From Rhodopseudomonas sp. AAP120 (lineage in GTDB: Bacteria; Pseudomonadota; Alphaproteobacteria; Rhizobiales; Xanthobacteraceae): 63,523 nucleotides of DNA. The stretch covers positions 1-63,523 of the forward strand of contig NZ_LJIC01000079.1 in NCBI RefSeq assembly GCF_001295845.1, given 5' to 3'. Both the position numbers and the translations under genes were made by a program. The notes beneath the pieces were generated by a model, which made no database searches, was not told the origin of the DNA, and saw only the letters and a list, made by a program, of their open reading frames with translations. Below, one piece after another: positions 18,473 through 27,937 of the stretch (within the stretch, counting starts at the first letter, position 1; the number at the start of each line of letters is the position of its first letter).

Positions 18473-18618
18473 CTGCTCCTCCGTTTCAGCTTCAATGAGG
18501 AGCCGCCGCGCTTGTTCCTTATGAACCGTACGCCCGGCCGGAGCCGTACGCCGCCGGCTCACGAGAGCCTGACGCACCGACGGGTAAGGCATGACGCAGC
18601 GCCGGCCGAGGTTGCGGC

Positions 18619-20631
18619 TCAGGCCGCCCGCACGGTGCCGAGGAACTTGGCGACCTCCAGCCTCAGCCGGCTGCTGTCGCCGGACAGCGACTGCGCCGCC
18701 GACAGCACCTGGCTCGACGCGGAGCCGGTCTCGGTGGCGCCACGCTGCACTTCGGTGATGTTGGCCGACACTTGCTGGGTGCCCTGCGCGGCCTGCGAGA
18801 CGTTGCGGGAGATCTCCTGGGTGGCGGCGCCCTGCTCTTCCACCGCCGACGCGATGGTCGAGGAGATTTCGGACATCCGGCCGATCGTCTCCCCGATGTG
18901 CCGGATCGCCGCCACCGAATTCTCGGTCGCGCTCTGGATGCCGCCGATCTGCTGACTGATGTCGCCGGTCGCCTTCGCGGTCTGCTCCGCCAGCGCCTTC
19001 ACTTCGGCCGCCACCACCGCGAAGCCGCGGCCGGCCTCGCCGGCGCGCGCCGCCTCGATGGTCGCGTTGAGCGCCAGCAGATTGGTCTGGCCCGCGATGG
19101 TGTTAATCAGTTCGACGACGTCGCCGATCCGCGCGGCCGCCTGGGCGAGTTCCTCGACCCGGTTGTTGGTCTGATGCGCCTGCTCGACCGCCTCCTGGGC
19201 GATCCGCGCCGATTCCTGCACCTGACGGCTGATCTCGTTGACCGATGAACTCATCTCCTCGGTCGCCGACGCCACCGACTGCACGTTGGTCGACGCCTCT
19301 TCGGAGGCCGCGGCAACCACGGTGGCAAGCGCCTGCGAACGCTCGGCCGTCGACGTCAGGGACGTCGCCGACGCTTCGAGCTCTTCGGACGCCGACGACA
19401 CCGTCTCGACGATCTCGCCGATCGCGCCTTCGAACTCATCGGCAAGCCTCAGCATGTCCTGCTTGCGCTGCGCCGCGAGTTCGCGATCGCGCACGATCTT
19501 GGCGTCGGCCTCTTCGCGCGCCTTGCGCTCGGCATTGAGCTGGATGATGCCGACGGTCTTTCCGATATCGCCGATCTCGTCGCCGCGCTCGGCGCCGAAG
19601 ATCTTCACGTCGAGCTTGCCACCCGCGATCTGCCCGAGGGCGGCGTTCAGCCGGGTCAGCGGCCGCGCAACGCCGAGGAACGAGAACAGCGCCGAGCCGA
19701 TCAACACCAGGATGATCGTCGCGCCGAACGCCAGGTTGATCCGGCCGGACCACAGGATCTCCGACGCCGCCTTCGCCTTGGCCTGCTGAGCGGCCGCCTG
19801 CGCCTTTTCGACGGCGCCGCGCAGCAGACTCGCGGCCTTGTTGGCGATCGGAATCGTCCGATCGCGGCTGATGCTGTTCTTGAGCGCATCGGCCGCGAAC
19901 GCCTCGGCCGTCGTGCCGAGATAGGTCTTGAGCACGACCTCGAGCTCGCGCGCGCCGGTGCGCGCCTTCGCATCGGCCGCCTGCTCGGCGGTCCGCTTCA
20001 AGCCATCGGCGACGGCCGCAGCCTTGCGCTCGATCTTGGCCTTCTGATCCTTGTCGTCGACCACGAAATACTGCCAGCCGATGGCCCGGATGCCGTCGAA
20101 ATCGCCATCCGCTTCGCGAAGCGCGGCGGTGGCGGCCTGGCCATTTCCGAGCATCGCGACTATCGCATCGACCTTGGCGTCCCACTCGGCGGCGACCGCA
20201 ATCCGCTTGGCGTTGAGATCGATCACCCGGCGCTGCTGCTCGGCCTGCTCGTCGGCACCGACCGCGTAGTCGACCGTCATCTTCTTGATCTCGGCGAACT
20301 TGTCCTTGTCCTGCGGCCCAGCGGCCGCAATCGCGGCGTCGAGCAGCTTGGCCTGCGCCAGCCGCGCCGCGGTGAATTCGCTCCGCCGCTGCTCGAATTC
20401 CTTCATCGAGCGCGCCAGCCGAACGCCACGCACGGCCAGCTGCATGTTGCGCATTTCGGATTCCGCGATCAGCGCATTCTCCGAGACTTCGGCCTCGCGA
20501 TCGGCAACACGCGTGGCTTCGGCGACCTTGGTTTCCGTGACCGACTGATTCACCACCATGCCGATCGCCAGGGAAATGCCGACCAGGCCGGCCACTCCAA
20601 GCTTGTTACCAATTCGATTGAGCTTGATCAC
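18619..20631 (-). CDS. Methyl-accepting chemotaxis protein
   Basis: A 670-residue chemoreceptor. A membrane segment near residues 12-30 precedes a helical periplasmic domain (about 35-290). A second membrane segment (about 295-318), a HAMP domain ([20 protein letters not shown]) and the cytoplasmic signalling domain follow. The hairpin tip ([40 protein letters not shown]) is perfectly typical, so it should control CheA. It ends without a CheR-binding pentapeptide. The GTG start at 20631 follows AGAGGAG. No chemotaxis genes are nearby, so it is an orphan receptor. The ligand is unknown. Confidence 0.95.
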   Translation of the reverse strand: MIKLNRIGNKLGVAGLVGISLAIGMVVNQSVTETKVAEATRVADREAEVSENALIAESEMRNMQLAVRGVRLARSMKEFEQRRSEFTAARLAQAKLLDAAIAAAGPQDKDKFAEIKKMTVDYAVGADEQAEQQRRVIDLNAKRIAVAAEWDAKVDAIVAMLGNGQAATAALREADGDFDGIRAIGWQYFVVDDKDQKAKIERKAAAVADGLKRTAEQAADAKARTGARELEVVLKTYLGTTAEAFAADALKNSISRDRTIPIANKAASLLRGAVEKAQAAAQQAKAKAASEILWSGRINLAFGATIILVLIGSALFSFLGVARPLTRLNAALGQIAGGKLDVKIFGAERGDEIGDIGKTVGIIQLNAERKAREEADAKIVRDRELAAQRKQDMLRLADEFEGAIGEIVETVSSASEELEASATSLTSTAERSQALATVVAAASEEASTNVQSVASATEEMSSSVNEISRQVQESARIAQEAVEQAHQTNNRVEELAQAAARIGDVVELINTIAGQTNLLALNATIEAARAGEAGRGFAVVAAEVKALAEQTAKATGDISQQIGGIQSATENSVAAIRHIGETIGRMSEISSTIASAVEEQGAATQEISRNVSQAAQGTQQVSANITEVQRGATETGSASSQVLSAAQSLSGDSSRLRLEVAKFLGTVRAA

Positions 20632-20693
20632 GTCGGGCTCCTCTTCTGCCCGACGGTTAGCAGTTCGCTGCTAGAACCAGGTTAACATGAAAT

Positions 20694-20711
20694 CCCCGTA
20701 TTAGTACGGGG
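20694..20711. promoter_or_regulatory. Inverted repeat upstream of the chemoreceptor gene
   Basis: CCCCGTA-TTAG-TACGGGG has perfect 7-bp arms. It lies 63-80 bp before the chemoreceptor start and 100 bp after the protease stop, both on the minus strand. It could be an operator or a weak attenuator; only a short A/T run follows. Confidence 0.45.
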
Positions 20712-20810
20712 CAAGACAAACGGAAGTCGCAGCCGGGTTGGCTGCTGCCCGCGCAGGCCGCTGGTAGTTGGCGGATGCGCTCAAGCGCGTTGCTGCGGCG
20801 CACAGAACGG

Positions 20811-21983
20811 CTAACTACGCTGCAGGCGCGAGATGTCGGTGACCTTGACGGTGACGGTCCGCACCCGGCCGTCGCGCATGACCTGGAGCTTGACCTCATT
20901 GCCGATGCCGACGTTCTCCAGCGTGCCGGCCAGATCCGACATGCTGTGCACTTCCTGGCCGTTGGCACCGATGATCACATCCTCGACCATCCCGGTTTCA
21001 CTGGCGCCGACCAAACCTGCCCGAGCGGCGGGTGAGTCCGGTATCGTACGGACAATGACGACGCCGTCGATGCCGAGCCGGGCCGCTTCGTTCTCGTCGG
21101 CCGCGATCACGCCGATGCCTGGCACCGGCACCGTGCCGTTGCGGATCAGCGCCGTGGCGACGCGATTGACGGCATCGACCGGGATCGCGAAGCCGATGCC
21201 GGCCGACGCGCCCGACCCGGAGATGATCGCGGTGTTCAGCCCGATCAGCCGGCCGGCGCTGTCGAGCAGCGGGCCGCCGGAATTCCCCGGATTGATCGCC
21301 GCGTCGGTCTGGATCACGCCGCTGACTTCGTGAGCGGCGGCGGTCGGCAGCCGCCGCTGCAGCGCGCTGACGATGCCGGTAGTCAGCGTCTGCTCCAACC
21401 CGTAGGGATTGCCGATCGCGAACGCGGCCTGCCCGACCTGCAGGTCCGACGAACTGCCGATCGCGATCGGGCGTAGCGCCGTGCGCGGCCGCTCGAGCTG
21501 CAGCACCGCCAGATCGTAGTTCGGCGCGGTGCCGACAACGCGCGCAGTGACGAACTCGCCGGACGACAGCCGGGCCCCGAGCGCGCTCGCGCCCTGAATG
21601 ACGTGATTGTTGGTGATGACGTGGCCGGCCGCATCCCAGATCACGCCCGACCCGGACTGCACGCCGCCCTGTTGGGGATCCTGTTGCTCAAACGACGGCG
21701 TCGGACGGCGGCGCGACTGCGCATAGACGTGCACCACCGACGGCGACACCCGCTTGAACAATTCGATCGTCGAGATCTCCGCCGGCGCCAGGTCGCCCCT
21801 CGCCGTCACCGTGCGGGGTCCGGACACCGAGAACCACAGCGACGCCAGATAAGGCTGCGCCACCCAGGCGGTCGCCAGCACGAGCAGCCAGACCACGGCG
21901 ATCCGCAGCAGCAGGTCGGTGCGCTGCGCCCGCCGCGATGGCGGATCCGGCGGAAGAGAGGTCGGCGGAACGGACGGGGACAT
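20811..21983 (-). CDS. Trypsin-like serine protease with PDZ domain (HtrA/Deg type)
   Basis: A 390-residue membrane-anchored protease with one N-terminal membrane segment (about 25-47, LLRIAVVWLLVLATAWVA), a protease domain and one PDZ domain (about 285-385). The triad is visible: His in VITNNHVIQG, Asp in YDLAVLQLE, Ser in INPGNSGGPLLD. The layout matches DegS/HtrA-like periplasmic quality-control proteases. The start at 21983 (MSPSVPPTS) is provisional, since the open frame continues far upstream into non-coding sequence. It is divergent from a site-2-type metalloprotease gene at 22219. Confidence 0.92.
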   Translation of the reverse strand: MSPSVPPTSLPPDPPSRRAQRTDLLLRIAVVWLLVLATAWVAQPYLASLWFSVSGPRTVTARGDLAPAEISTIELFKRVSPSVVHVYAQSRRRPTPSFEQQDPQQGGVQSGSGVIWDAAGHVITNNHVIQGASALGARLSSGEFVTARVVGTAPNYDLAVLQLERPRTALRPIAIGSSSDLQVGQAAFAIGNPYGLEQTLTTGIVSALQRRLPTAAAHEVSGVIQTDAAINPGNSGGPLLDSAGRLIGLNTAIISGSGASAGIGFAIPVDAVNRVATALIRNGTVPVPGIGVIAADENEAARLGIDGVVIVRTIPDSPAARAGLVGASETGMVEDVIIGANGQEVHSMSDLAGTLENVGIGNEVKLQVMRDGRVRTVTVKVTDISRLQRS

Positions 21984-22218
21984 CGGCGGAAGCTCTCGGC
22001 GCGAAGTGGCCTCGATATGGGAACCGGCGACCGGTTCCGGAAGGTTCCTGCCAATGCACGGAACGGCGTCGGGTTCCATGGCCGCCAGAGCGCCCCAGCG
22101 GCCCAATGTGAATTCGCGGACATGAACAAGGCTTTGCCGGCCGTGCGGGTGGCGCGGCCGCCGGGTGGGTTCTATATCGGGAACCAGATCGGCACGGCGG
22201 CCGACGACAGGTCGAGTG

Positions 22219-22893
22219 ATGGCGGATCCCTTTTCCACGATGATGCTGGTGATTTCGGTCTGGGCGCTCCCGCTCCTGATCGCGATCACCTTCCACGAAG
22301 CGGCCCATGCGTATGCGGCGCGAATGTGCGGCGACGATACGGCCTGGATGCTGGGCCGGGTCACGCTCAACCCGATCAAGCACATCGATCCGTTCGGCAC
22401 GGTGCTGCTGCCATTGTTGCTGCTGGCGATGCAGTCGCCGTTTCTGTTCGGCTACGCCAAGCCGGTGCCGGTGAATTTCCGCGGCCTGCGGCATCCGCGC
22501 CGCGACATGATCCTGGTGGCGGCCGCCGGTCCCGCGATCAACATCGTGCTGGCGCTCATCGCCGCGCTGGGCCTGCGACTGATCGGGGACGTGTCCGGCG
22601 CCGCGGGCGAATGGCTGCTGCGCAACCTCGCCAATGCGCTGCTGATCAATGTCGTGCTGGCCATCTTCAACCTGATCCCGATCCCCCCGCTGGATGGCGG
22701 GCGGATCGCGGTGGGTGCGCTGCCACGCGTGCTGGCGCAGCCGCTGGCCCGGCTCGAGCCCTACGGCATGCTGATCCTGATCGGCCTCGTGTTCCTGCTT
22801 CCGCTCGCCGGGCTCGGCGGGGCGACGCAGTGGATCGCACAATCGAGCCGCTACGTCGTCGAGGCGATCCTGCGGCTCACCGGCAACGCCTGA
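22219..22893 (+). CDS. Site-2 protease family (M50) membrane metalloprotease
   Basis: A 224-residue polytopic membrane protein. The zinc motif HEAAH (AITFHEAAHAYAARM) and the second metal-ligand segment NLIPIPPLDGGRI identify the M50 site-2 protease family, in the small group without a PDZ domain. It would cut within membranes. ATG at 22219 follows AGGTCGAG. Its divergent neighbour is an HtrA/DegS-like protease. Regulated intramembrane proteolysis pairs these two families elsewhere, but a functional link here is only an inference. Confidence 0.93.
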   Translation: MADPFSTMMLVISVWALPLLIAITFHEAAHAYAARMCGDDTAWMLGRVTLNPIKHIDPFGTVLLPLLLLAMQSPFLFGYAKPVPVNFRGLRHPRRDMILVAAAGPAINIVLALIAALGLRLIGDVSGAAGEWLLRNLANALLINVVLAIFNLIPIPPLDGGRIAVGALPRVLAQPLARLEPYGMLILIGLVFLLPLAGLGGATQWIAQSSRYVVEAILRLTGNA

Positions 22894-22995
22894 CGATCAA
22901 GGCCCTGCCCTTCGACCTCCCTGCGTTGCGATTTTCGTCTCCCACACGGGAACGTTTAGTCGCCTCGCCCGTTACGAGGTCGACTGGAGCTATGA

Positions 22996-24900
22996 ATGAG
23001 TGAACGGATGACGCCTGAGCGCGAGCTTTTCGAAAGCGAGCGCGCGTTCCGCATTCTGGTCCAGGGTGTCACCGATTACGCGATCTACATGCTGGATCCG
23101 GCCGGCATCGTGTCGAGCTGGAACACCGGCGCGGAGCGGATCAAGGGCTATCAGGCGTCCGAGATCATCGGCCAGCATTTTTCCGTCTTCTACCCGCCCG
23201 AGGATCGCGCCGCCGGCCTGCCGGATCGCGCGCTGGCCACGGCGCGCGGCAACGGCCGCTTCGAGGCCGAAGGCTGGCGAGTGCGCAAGGACGGGACAAG
23301 GTTCTTTGCCTCGGTGGTGATCGACGCCATCGTCGAGAACGGCGAGCTGATCGGTTACGCCAAGATCACCCGCGACATCACCGAACGGCTCAAGGCGCGC
23401 TCCGCGCTGGCCGAGAGCGAAAACCACTTCCGCCTGCTGGTGCGCAACGTCACCGACTACGCCCTCTACATGCTCAACCCCGAGGGTTTCGTCACCAACT
23501 GGAACCTCGGCGGCCAGCGCATCAAGGGCTATGTGCCGGACGAGATCGTCGGCCAGCATTTCAGCCGGTTCTACACGCCTGCGGACCAGAAGGCCGGCAA
23601 GCCGGCCCGGGCGCTGCAAATCGCCCGCGAGGCGGGGCGCTACGAGGAGGAAGGGCTTCGCGTCCGCAAGGATGGCAGCTTCTTCTGGGCGAGCGTGATC
23701 ATCGATCCGATCCGCGACGATTCCGGCGAGCTGATCGGCTTCGCCAAGATTACGCGCGACATCAGCGAACGCCGCGAAGCACAGCACAAGCTCGAACGCG
23801 TGCAGGCCGAGCTCGCCGAGTCCCGCAAGATGGACGCGCTCGGCCAGCTGACCGGCGGCGTCGCGCACGACTTCAACAATCTGCTGATGGGGCTGACGGG
23901 CGGGCTGCACCGCATCAAGCGATCGACCAGCGATCCCGCGCTGCTCAACACCATCGCGGCGATGGAAGCTAGCATCAAGCGCGGCGCCGGCCTGACCCGG
24001 CAATTGCTCACCTTTGCGCGGCGGCAGCAGGTCAATCCGGTCCCGCTCGATCTGGCGCGCATCGTGGCGACGATGGAGGACGTGCTGAGAGCCGGGCTGC
24101 GCGGCAACGTTTCGCTGGCTCTGGACGTCGCGCCGGACATCTGGCGGGTGCTCGCCGATCCGAGCGAACTCGAAACGGCCCTGGTCAATCTCGTGGTCAA
24201 CGCCCGGGATGCGCTGATCGAGGGCGGCGAAGTCCGGATCAGCGCCGCCAATCACCCCGGCAAGCCGGGCGGCGCCGGCAACTATGTCCGCATCGCGGTG
24301 TCCGACAATGGCGTCGGCATCCCGGCCGACGTGCTGGCGAAAGTATTCGATCCTTTCTTCACCACCAAACCGGTCGGCCAGGGCACAGGCCTCGGACTCT
24401 CTCAGGTCCACGGCTTCGCCAACCAGGCCGGCGGCCGAGTGGAGATCGACAGCCGGCTCGGCGAAGGAACGGTGGTGACGATCTGGCTGCCGCGGGTCGA
24501 GGACAATTCGGCCGCGGAGTCCGACCGACGGCTCGACACCTCGGCCGGCACCGTCCTGCTCGTCGAGGACAATCCGGACGTCGCCAGTGCCGGCGCGCTG
24601 CTGCTGGAAGAACTCGGCTATCGGGTCAAATGGGCGCAGGATGCCGAGACCGCGCTGCACGAGGTCGAGAACGACGGCATCGACGTGGTCTTCAGCGATA
24701 TCGTGATGCCGGGCCGGATGGACGGGCTCGGCCTCGCCCGGTGGTTGAAGCGCAAATACCCGTCGCTGCCGATCATCCTCACCACCGGCTACAGCGACGC
24801 CGCGGTGCGCTCGCAACTCGAATTCCCGATGGTCCGCAAACCCTACGAACTCCACGAACTCAGCCGCGCCTTCGACGGCATCACCGGGCGCACCGTCTAA
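22996..24900 (+). CDS. PAS-PAS hybrid sensor histidine kinase/response regulator
   Basis: 634 residues without membrane segments. Two tandem PAS domains (about 15-133 and 143-262) are internal duplicates of each other ([19 protein letters not shown] versus [19 protein letters not shown]). A HWE/HisKA-like dimerisation region carries H301 in [11 protein letters not shown], followed by the ATPase domain ([31 protein letters not shown]). A C-terminal receiver has the acceptor D568 in [14 protein letters not shown] before the ATG supports the start. It is probably a soluble redox or aromatic-ligand sensor. The output partner is not encoded nearby. Confidence 0.95.
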   Translation: MSERMTPERELFESERAFRILVQGVTDYAIYMLDPAGIVSSWNTGAERIKGYQASEIIGQHFSVFYPPEDRAAGLPDRALATARGNGRFEAEGWRVRKDGTRFFASVVIDAIVENGELIGYAKITRDITERLKARSALAESENHFRLLVRNVTDYALYMLNPEGFVTNWNLGGQRIKGYVPDEIVGQHFSRFYTPADQKAGKPARALQIAREAGRYEEEGLRVRKDGSFFWASVIIDPIRDDSGELIGFAKITRDISERREAQHKLERVQAELAESRKMDALGQLTGGVAHDFNNLLMGLTGGLHRIKRSTSDPALLNTIAAMEASIKRGAGLTRQLLTFARRQQVNPVPLDLARIVATMEDVLRAGLRGNVSLALDVAPDIWRVLADPSELETALVNLVVNARDALIEGGEVRISAANHPGKPGGAGNYVRIAVSDNGVGIPADVLAKVFDPFFTTKPVGQGTGLGLSQVHGFANQAGGRVEIDSRLGEGTVVTIWLPRVEDNSAAESDRRLDTSAGTVLLVEDNPDVASAGALLLEELGYRVKWAQDAETALHEVENDGIDVVFSDIVMPGRMDGLGLARWLKRKYPSLPIILTTGYSDAAVRSQLEFPMVRKPYELHELSRAFDGITGRTV

Positions 24901-24943
24901 CTACGCGAGGCCGGTATCTCCGACGTCGCGCCGCAGACGACGG

Positions 24944-25339
24944 TCAGCCGAACCGGCCGCCCTTCTGGATCACTTCGATCTTGTACCCGTCGGGATCGGT
25001 GGCGAAGAAGAACCGCGCCAGCACCGCGCCGCCATGCTGCAATTCGCGCAACGGGCCGGGTGCGAGGTCTTCACGCGCAAAGCGCGCGTGCTCCGCGGCG
25101 AGATCGTCCACCACCACAGCAAGATGGCCGTAGCCATCGCCGAGCTGATAGGGCTCCGTCCGATCCGCGTTGACGGTGAGCTCGAGCTCGAACGGCGACG
25201 ACGGATGCCGGAGATAGATCAGCGTGAAATCCGGGAATGCGATGCGATCGGCAGGCTCCAGCCCGAACGCCTTGCTGTAGTAATTCAGCGACCGCTGTTC
25301 GTCGAACACGCGGATCATCGAATGAACCGGTTTGGCCAT
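24944..25339 (-). CDS. VOC family protein (glyoxalase I-like)
   Basis: A 131-residue protein of the vicinal-oxygen-chelate fold, closely resembling lactoylglutathione lyase. HSMIRVFDEQRSLNYYSKAFGL and FFATDPDGYKIEVIQKG mark the two beta-alpha-beta modules. His6, Glu52, His82 and Glu122 are candidate metal ligands. AGAGGA nine bases upstream selects the ATG at 25339 over one three codons earlier. It converges with the histidine kinase gene. Confidence 0.9.
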   Translation of the reverse strand: MAKPVHSMIRVFDEQRSLNYYSKAFGLEPADRIAFPDFTLIYLRHPSSPFELELTVNADRTEPYQLGDGYGHLAVVVDDLAAEHARFAREDLAPGPLRELQHGGAVLARFFFATDPDGYKIEVIQKGGRFG

Positions 25340-25777
25340 CGTGGGCATTCCTCTGCTGATGAGATTGCGGTCGACGCGCCTGCATCGGCCCTCGCGTCGT
25401 CGCCTCCATTCTGCGATGAAATGCATCGATGACGCCAGCGCCGGAGACGAGTAGCACCACCTGCGCGCGCACCTCGTGGTCGTCGCCTCTGTCGCAATGC
25501 AAACGGCTGACGATCTCCGAAATGCAGCGCAGCAACGATTTCTTGCTCGCTCGCCTCGTTCGACCGCGTCTCTGTCTTGCCACTTTGACAAGTAGGTATA
25601 GGCTCACCGTTTGCGAGTTGGCCAGCTTCACGCATCCGACGATGCATGTAAGCGAGCTCGCGCGGGACATGTTGACGTTCGACGACTTCGCCGAGGTGAT
25701 CGCGAACTGCCGGGTGGGACGCCTGGTCGAGCGTCGCTGATGGACGCCTCGGAAGCCATGACGCCAAGGGAGCCGAC
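25340..25777. other. 438-bp intergenic region
   Basis: This lies between the divergent glyoxalase-like gene and the first sigma-54 activator. A 103-codon open frame ends at 25740, but it has no good ribosome site and an atypical composition, so I do not call it. TTTGACA near 25583 resembles a -35 box, yet no matching -10 is placed correctly. Nothing firm can be assigned. Confidence 0.5.
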
Positions 25778-27754
25778 ATGGACCAGCGAGACGTACGCGC
25801 CGCATGGGAGCGCTTCGTTGAACGCGGCGCGCTGGCGAGCGAGCTGCGATCTCCTGTGGCAAACTCGTGGCAGCGCTCACGCGGCCACCAGGTGGCAATC
25901 AATCGCGACAAGGCGCCGCTGGCCGCCGAAGCCGAGCTGTTCCGGCAGCGCGCCAAGCACGTCGCGCTGCGGCACGCCGCCCGAAATGCACTGGAGAATT
26001 CACGGACCTTTCTCAGCGACGCGCACTCGATCATGATCCTCACCGACCCGTCGGGCCTGATCATCGACACCGAGGGCGACGCGCGGGTGATCGATGCCGG
26101 GCGGGCCGTGCATCTCGAGCATGGCGGCCGGTGGAGCGAGGCCGATATCGGCACCAATGCGATCGGCGCCGCGATGGCCGAAGCGCGGCCGGTGCAGATT
26201 CACGGCGCCGAGCATTTCTGCGCCGAGGTGCAGCGCTGGACCTGCGCGGCGGTGCCGGTGCGCGATCCGGTCGACGGCGAGGTGCTCGGCATCGTCGATA
26301 TCTCCGGCCCCGCGACCACCTTCAACCCGCACAGCCTGGCGCTCGCCGTCTGCGTCGGCCAGCAGGTCGAAAGCGTGCTGGCGCGCGCGATCAAGGAGGA
26401 TCACGAGCGCCTGCTGCAGCACTATGTCGCCAAGCGCGCGATCTGGGCCACGGATGATTGCCTGCTGATCGATCGGCGCGGCACCATCCTTCACGGCAGC
26501 GAGCTCGCCCGCAAGGCGGTCCGCGACAATCTCCGCAGCGACGGCCACGATCCGCCGACCCGTATCCTCAAGCGGCTCGATTTCGCCGAGTGGCCGGCGA
26601 AGTTGAAGGAGTTGGTGCCGGGCGCCAGCATCGATCTCGTCGCCCACGACGACACCGGCATCGGCGCCGTAGTCGTGCTGCACGCCAGGCGACGGCTGAC
26701 GGTCGCCGACCGCGGCCTGCAGAAGCAGGATCATCCCGCTGACTTGCGGAAACAGCTCGCACCGACGCGCGCGCTGCCGCCGCCGAGCTTGCGCTTTTGC
26801 GACGAGACCTCCCCGCCGCGCCAGCCCTGCGCACCGCCGCGGCGGCCGTTGTCGCTGCCCTCACCCGCGACCAGCTTCGTTGCCGCCGATCCGACCGTGC
26901 AGGCCGTCGTGCGCCGCGTCGAAGTCGCCGCCGCGCGACAAATGCCGATCCTGATCCGCGGCGAGACCGGCACCGGCAAGGAGCAGCTCGCGCGCCACGC
27001 CCATGCGGCCAGCGGGCGCAAAGGCGCGTTCGTGCCGGTGAATTGCGCGGCGCTGCCGGAGAGTCTGATCGAGGCCGAGCTGTTCGGCTATGCCGAGGGC
27101 GCGTTCACCGGCGCGCGGCGCGGCGGCGCGCCCGGCCTGGTGCAGGAAGCCGACGGCGGCACGCTGTTTCTCGACGAGATCGGCGACATGCCGGTCGCCT
27201 TGCAGGCCGTGCTACTACGCCTGATCGACGACTGGACGGTGCGTCCCGTCGGCGGCGCGCGGAGCCGGGTCGATATCTTTCTGGTGTCGGCTACCAATGC
27301 CGGGCTCGAGGACGCCGTCGCGCAAGGGCGCTTCCGCTCCGACCTGCTGTATCGGCTGAACACGCTGGAAGTGACGCTGCCGCGGCTGCGCGATCGCACC
27401 GACTTCGAGTCGATCGTCCGGCGTCTGATCGACGACATCGATCCGGGGTGCGAGATCGCCGCGCCGACAATGGCGGCGCTGGCGGCGCGGGCGTGGCCGG
27501 GCAATATCCGCGAATTGCGCAACATCCTGGCGCGTCTCGCGTTGGCCGGCGGCGATGGACCGGAGGCCTCCGTCATCGCCGATCTGATCGGCCAGGCCCC
27601 GCCGGCGAAATCCGGATCGCTGCAGGACATGCAGCTCGCCAGCATCCTCGCGGTCCACGCCGAAACCGCCGGCAACGTCAGCGAAACCGCGAGGCGGCTC
27701 GGCGTCTCCCGCAACACCGTGTACCGCGCGTTGGGGCAGACAGCGCCGCGGTAG
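25778..27754 (+). CDS. Sigma-54-dependent Fis-family activator (AcoR/MimR-like), copy 1
   Basis: A 658-residue bacterial enhancer-binding protein. A GAF-containing sensor half (1-about 330, HSIMILTDPSGLIIDTEGDA, IGTNAIGAAMAE) precedes the AAA+ domain. That domain has Walker A GETGTGKE, the sigma-54 contact loop GAFTGA, Walker B GGTLFLDEIGD and the R-finger region. The C-terminal Fis helix-turn-helix (NVSETARRLGVSRNTVYRAL) ends the protein. AAGGGAG before the ATG supports the start. It converges on the chaperonin end of the monooxygenase operon and closely matches the second activator at 38041. Such regulators control propane/acetone monooxygenase operons in actinobacteria, so it probably controls this locus. 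Confidence 0.95.
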   Translation: MDQRDVRAAWERFVERGALASELRSPVANSWQRSRGHQVAINRDKAPLAAEAELFRQRAKHVALRHAARNALENSRTFLSDAHSIMILTDPSGLIIDTEGDARVIDAGRAVHLEHGGRWSEADIGTNAIGAAMAEARPVQIHGAEHFCAEVQRWTCAAVPVRDPVDGEVLGIVDISGPATTFNPHSLALAVCVGQQVESVLARAIKEDHERLLQHYVAKRAIWATDDCLLIDRRGTILHGSELARKAVRDNLRSDGHDPPTRILKRLDFAEWPAKLKELVPGASIDLVAHDDTGIGAVVVLHARRRLTVADRGLQKQDHPADLRKQLAPTRALPPPSLRFCDETSPPRQPCAPPRRPLSLPSPATSFVAADPTVQAVVRRVEVAAARQMPILIRGETGTGKEQLARHAHAASGRKGAFVPVNCAALPESLIEAELFGYAEGAFTGARRGGAPGLVQEADGGTLFLDEIGDMPVALQAVLLRLIDDWTVRPVGGARSRVDIFLVSATNAGLEDAVAQGRFRSDLLYRLNTLEVTLPRLRDRTDFESIVRRLIDDIDPGCEIAAPTMAALAARAWPGNIRELRNILARLALAGGDGPEASVIADLIGQAPPAKSGSLQDMQLASILAVHAETAGNVSETARRLGVSRNTVYRALGQTAPR

Positions 27755-27810
27755 TTAGCACTGGCTCGTGGCCGTCGCCTCTTCCACAGAGGCCCGATCA
27801 GACACCGCGT

Positions 27811-27896
27811 CCGTCATTGCGAGGAGCGAAGCGACGAAGCAATCCAGCGCCGTACTCGGCATCTCTGGATTGCTTCGCCTTCGGCTCGCAATGACG
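27811..27896. repeat. Dispersed palindromic repeat, type D
   Basis: CCGTCATTGCGAGGAGCG...GAAGCAATCCAGCG pairs with CTGGATTGCTTCG...GGCTCGCAATGACG. It lies between the convergent activator and chaperonin genes. A GC-rich hairpin at 27904-27932 right after the chaperonin gene could add a transcript end, but it lacks a T run. Confidence 0.85.
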
Positions 27897-27937
27897 AGCG
27901 TTGGGCGGCGGGCTCGCAACAGCCCCGCCGCCGCTTG

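Noticed and set aside
25429-25740. 103-codon open frame before the first sigma-54 activator
   Set aside because: No ribosome site, irregular composition and no recognisable domain; it is more likely promoter DNA.
27904-27932. Terminator after the chaperonin gene
   Set aside because: The GC-rich hairpin is real, but no T run follows on the minus strand, so intrinsic termination is not supported.
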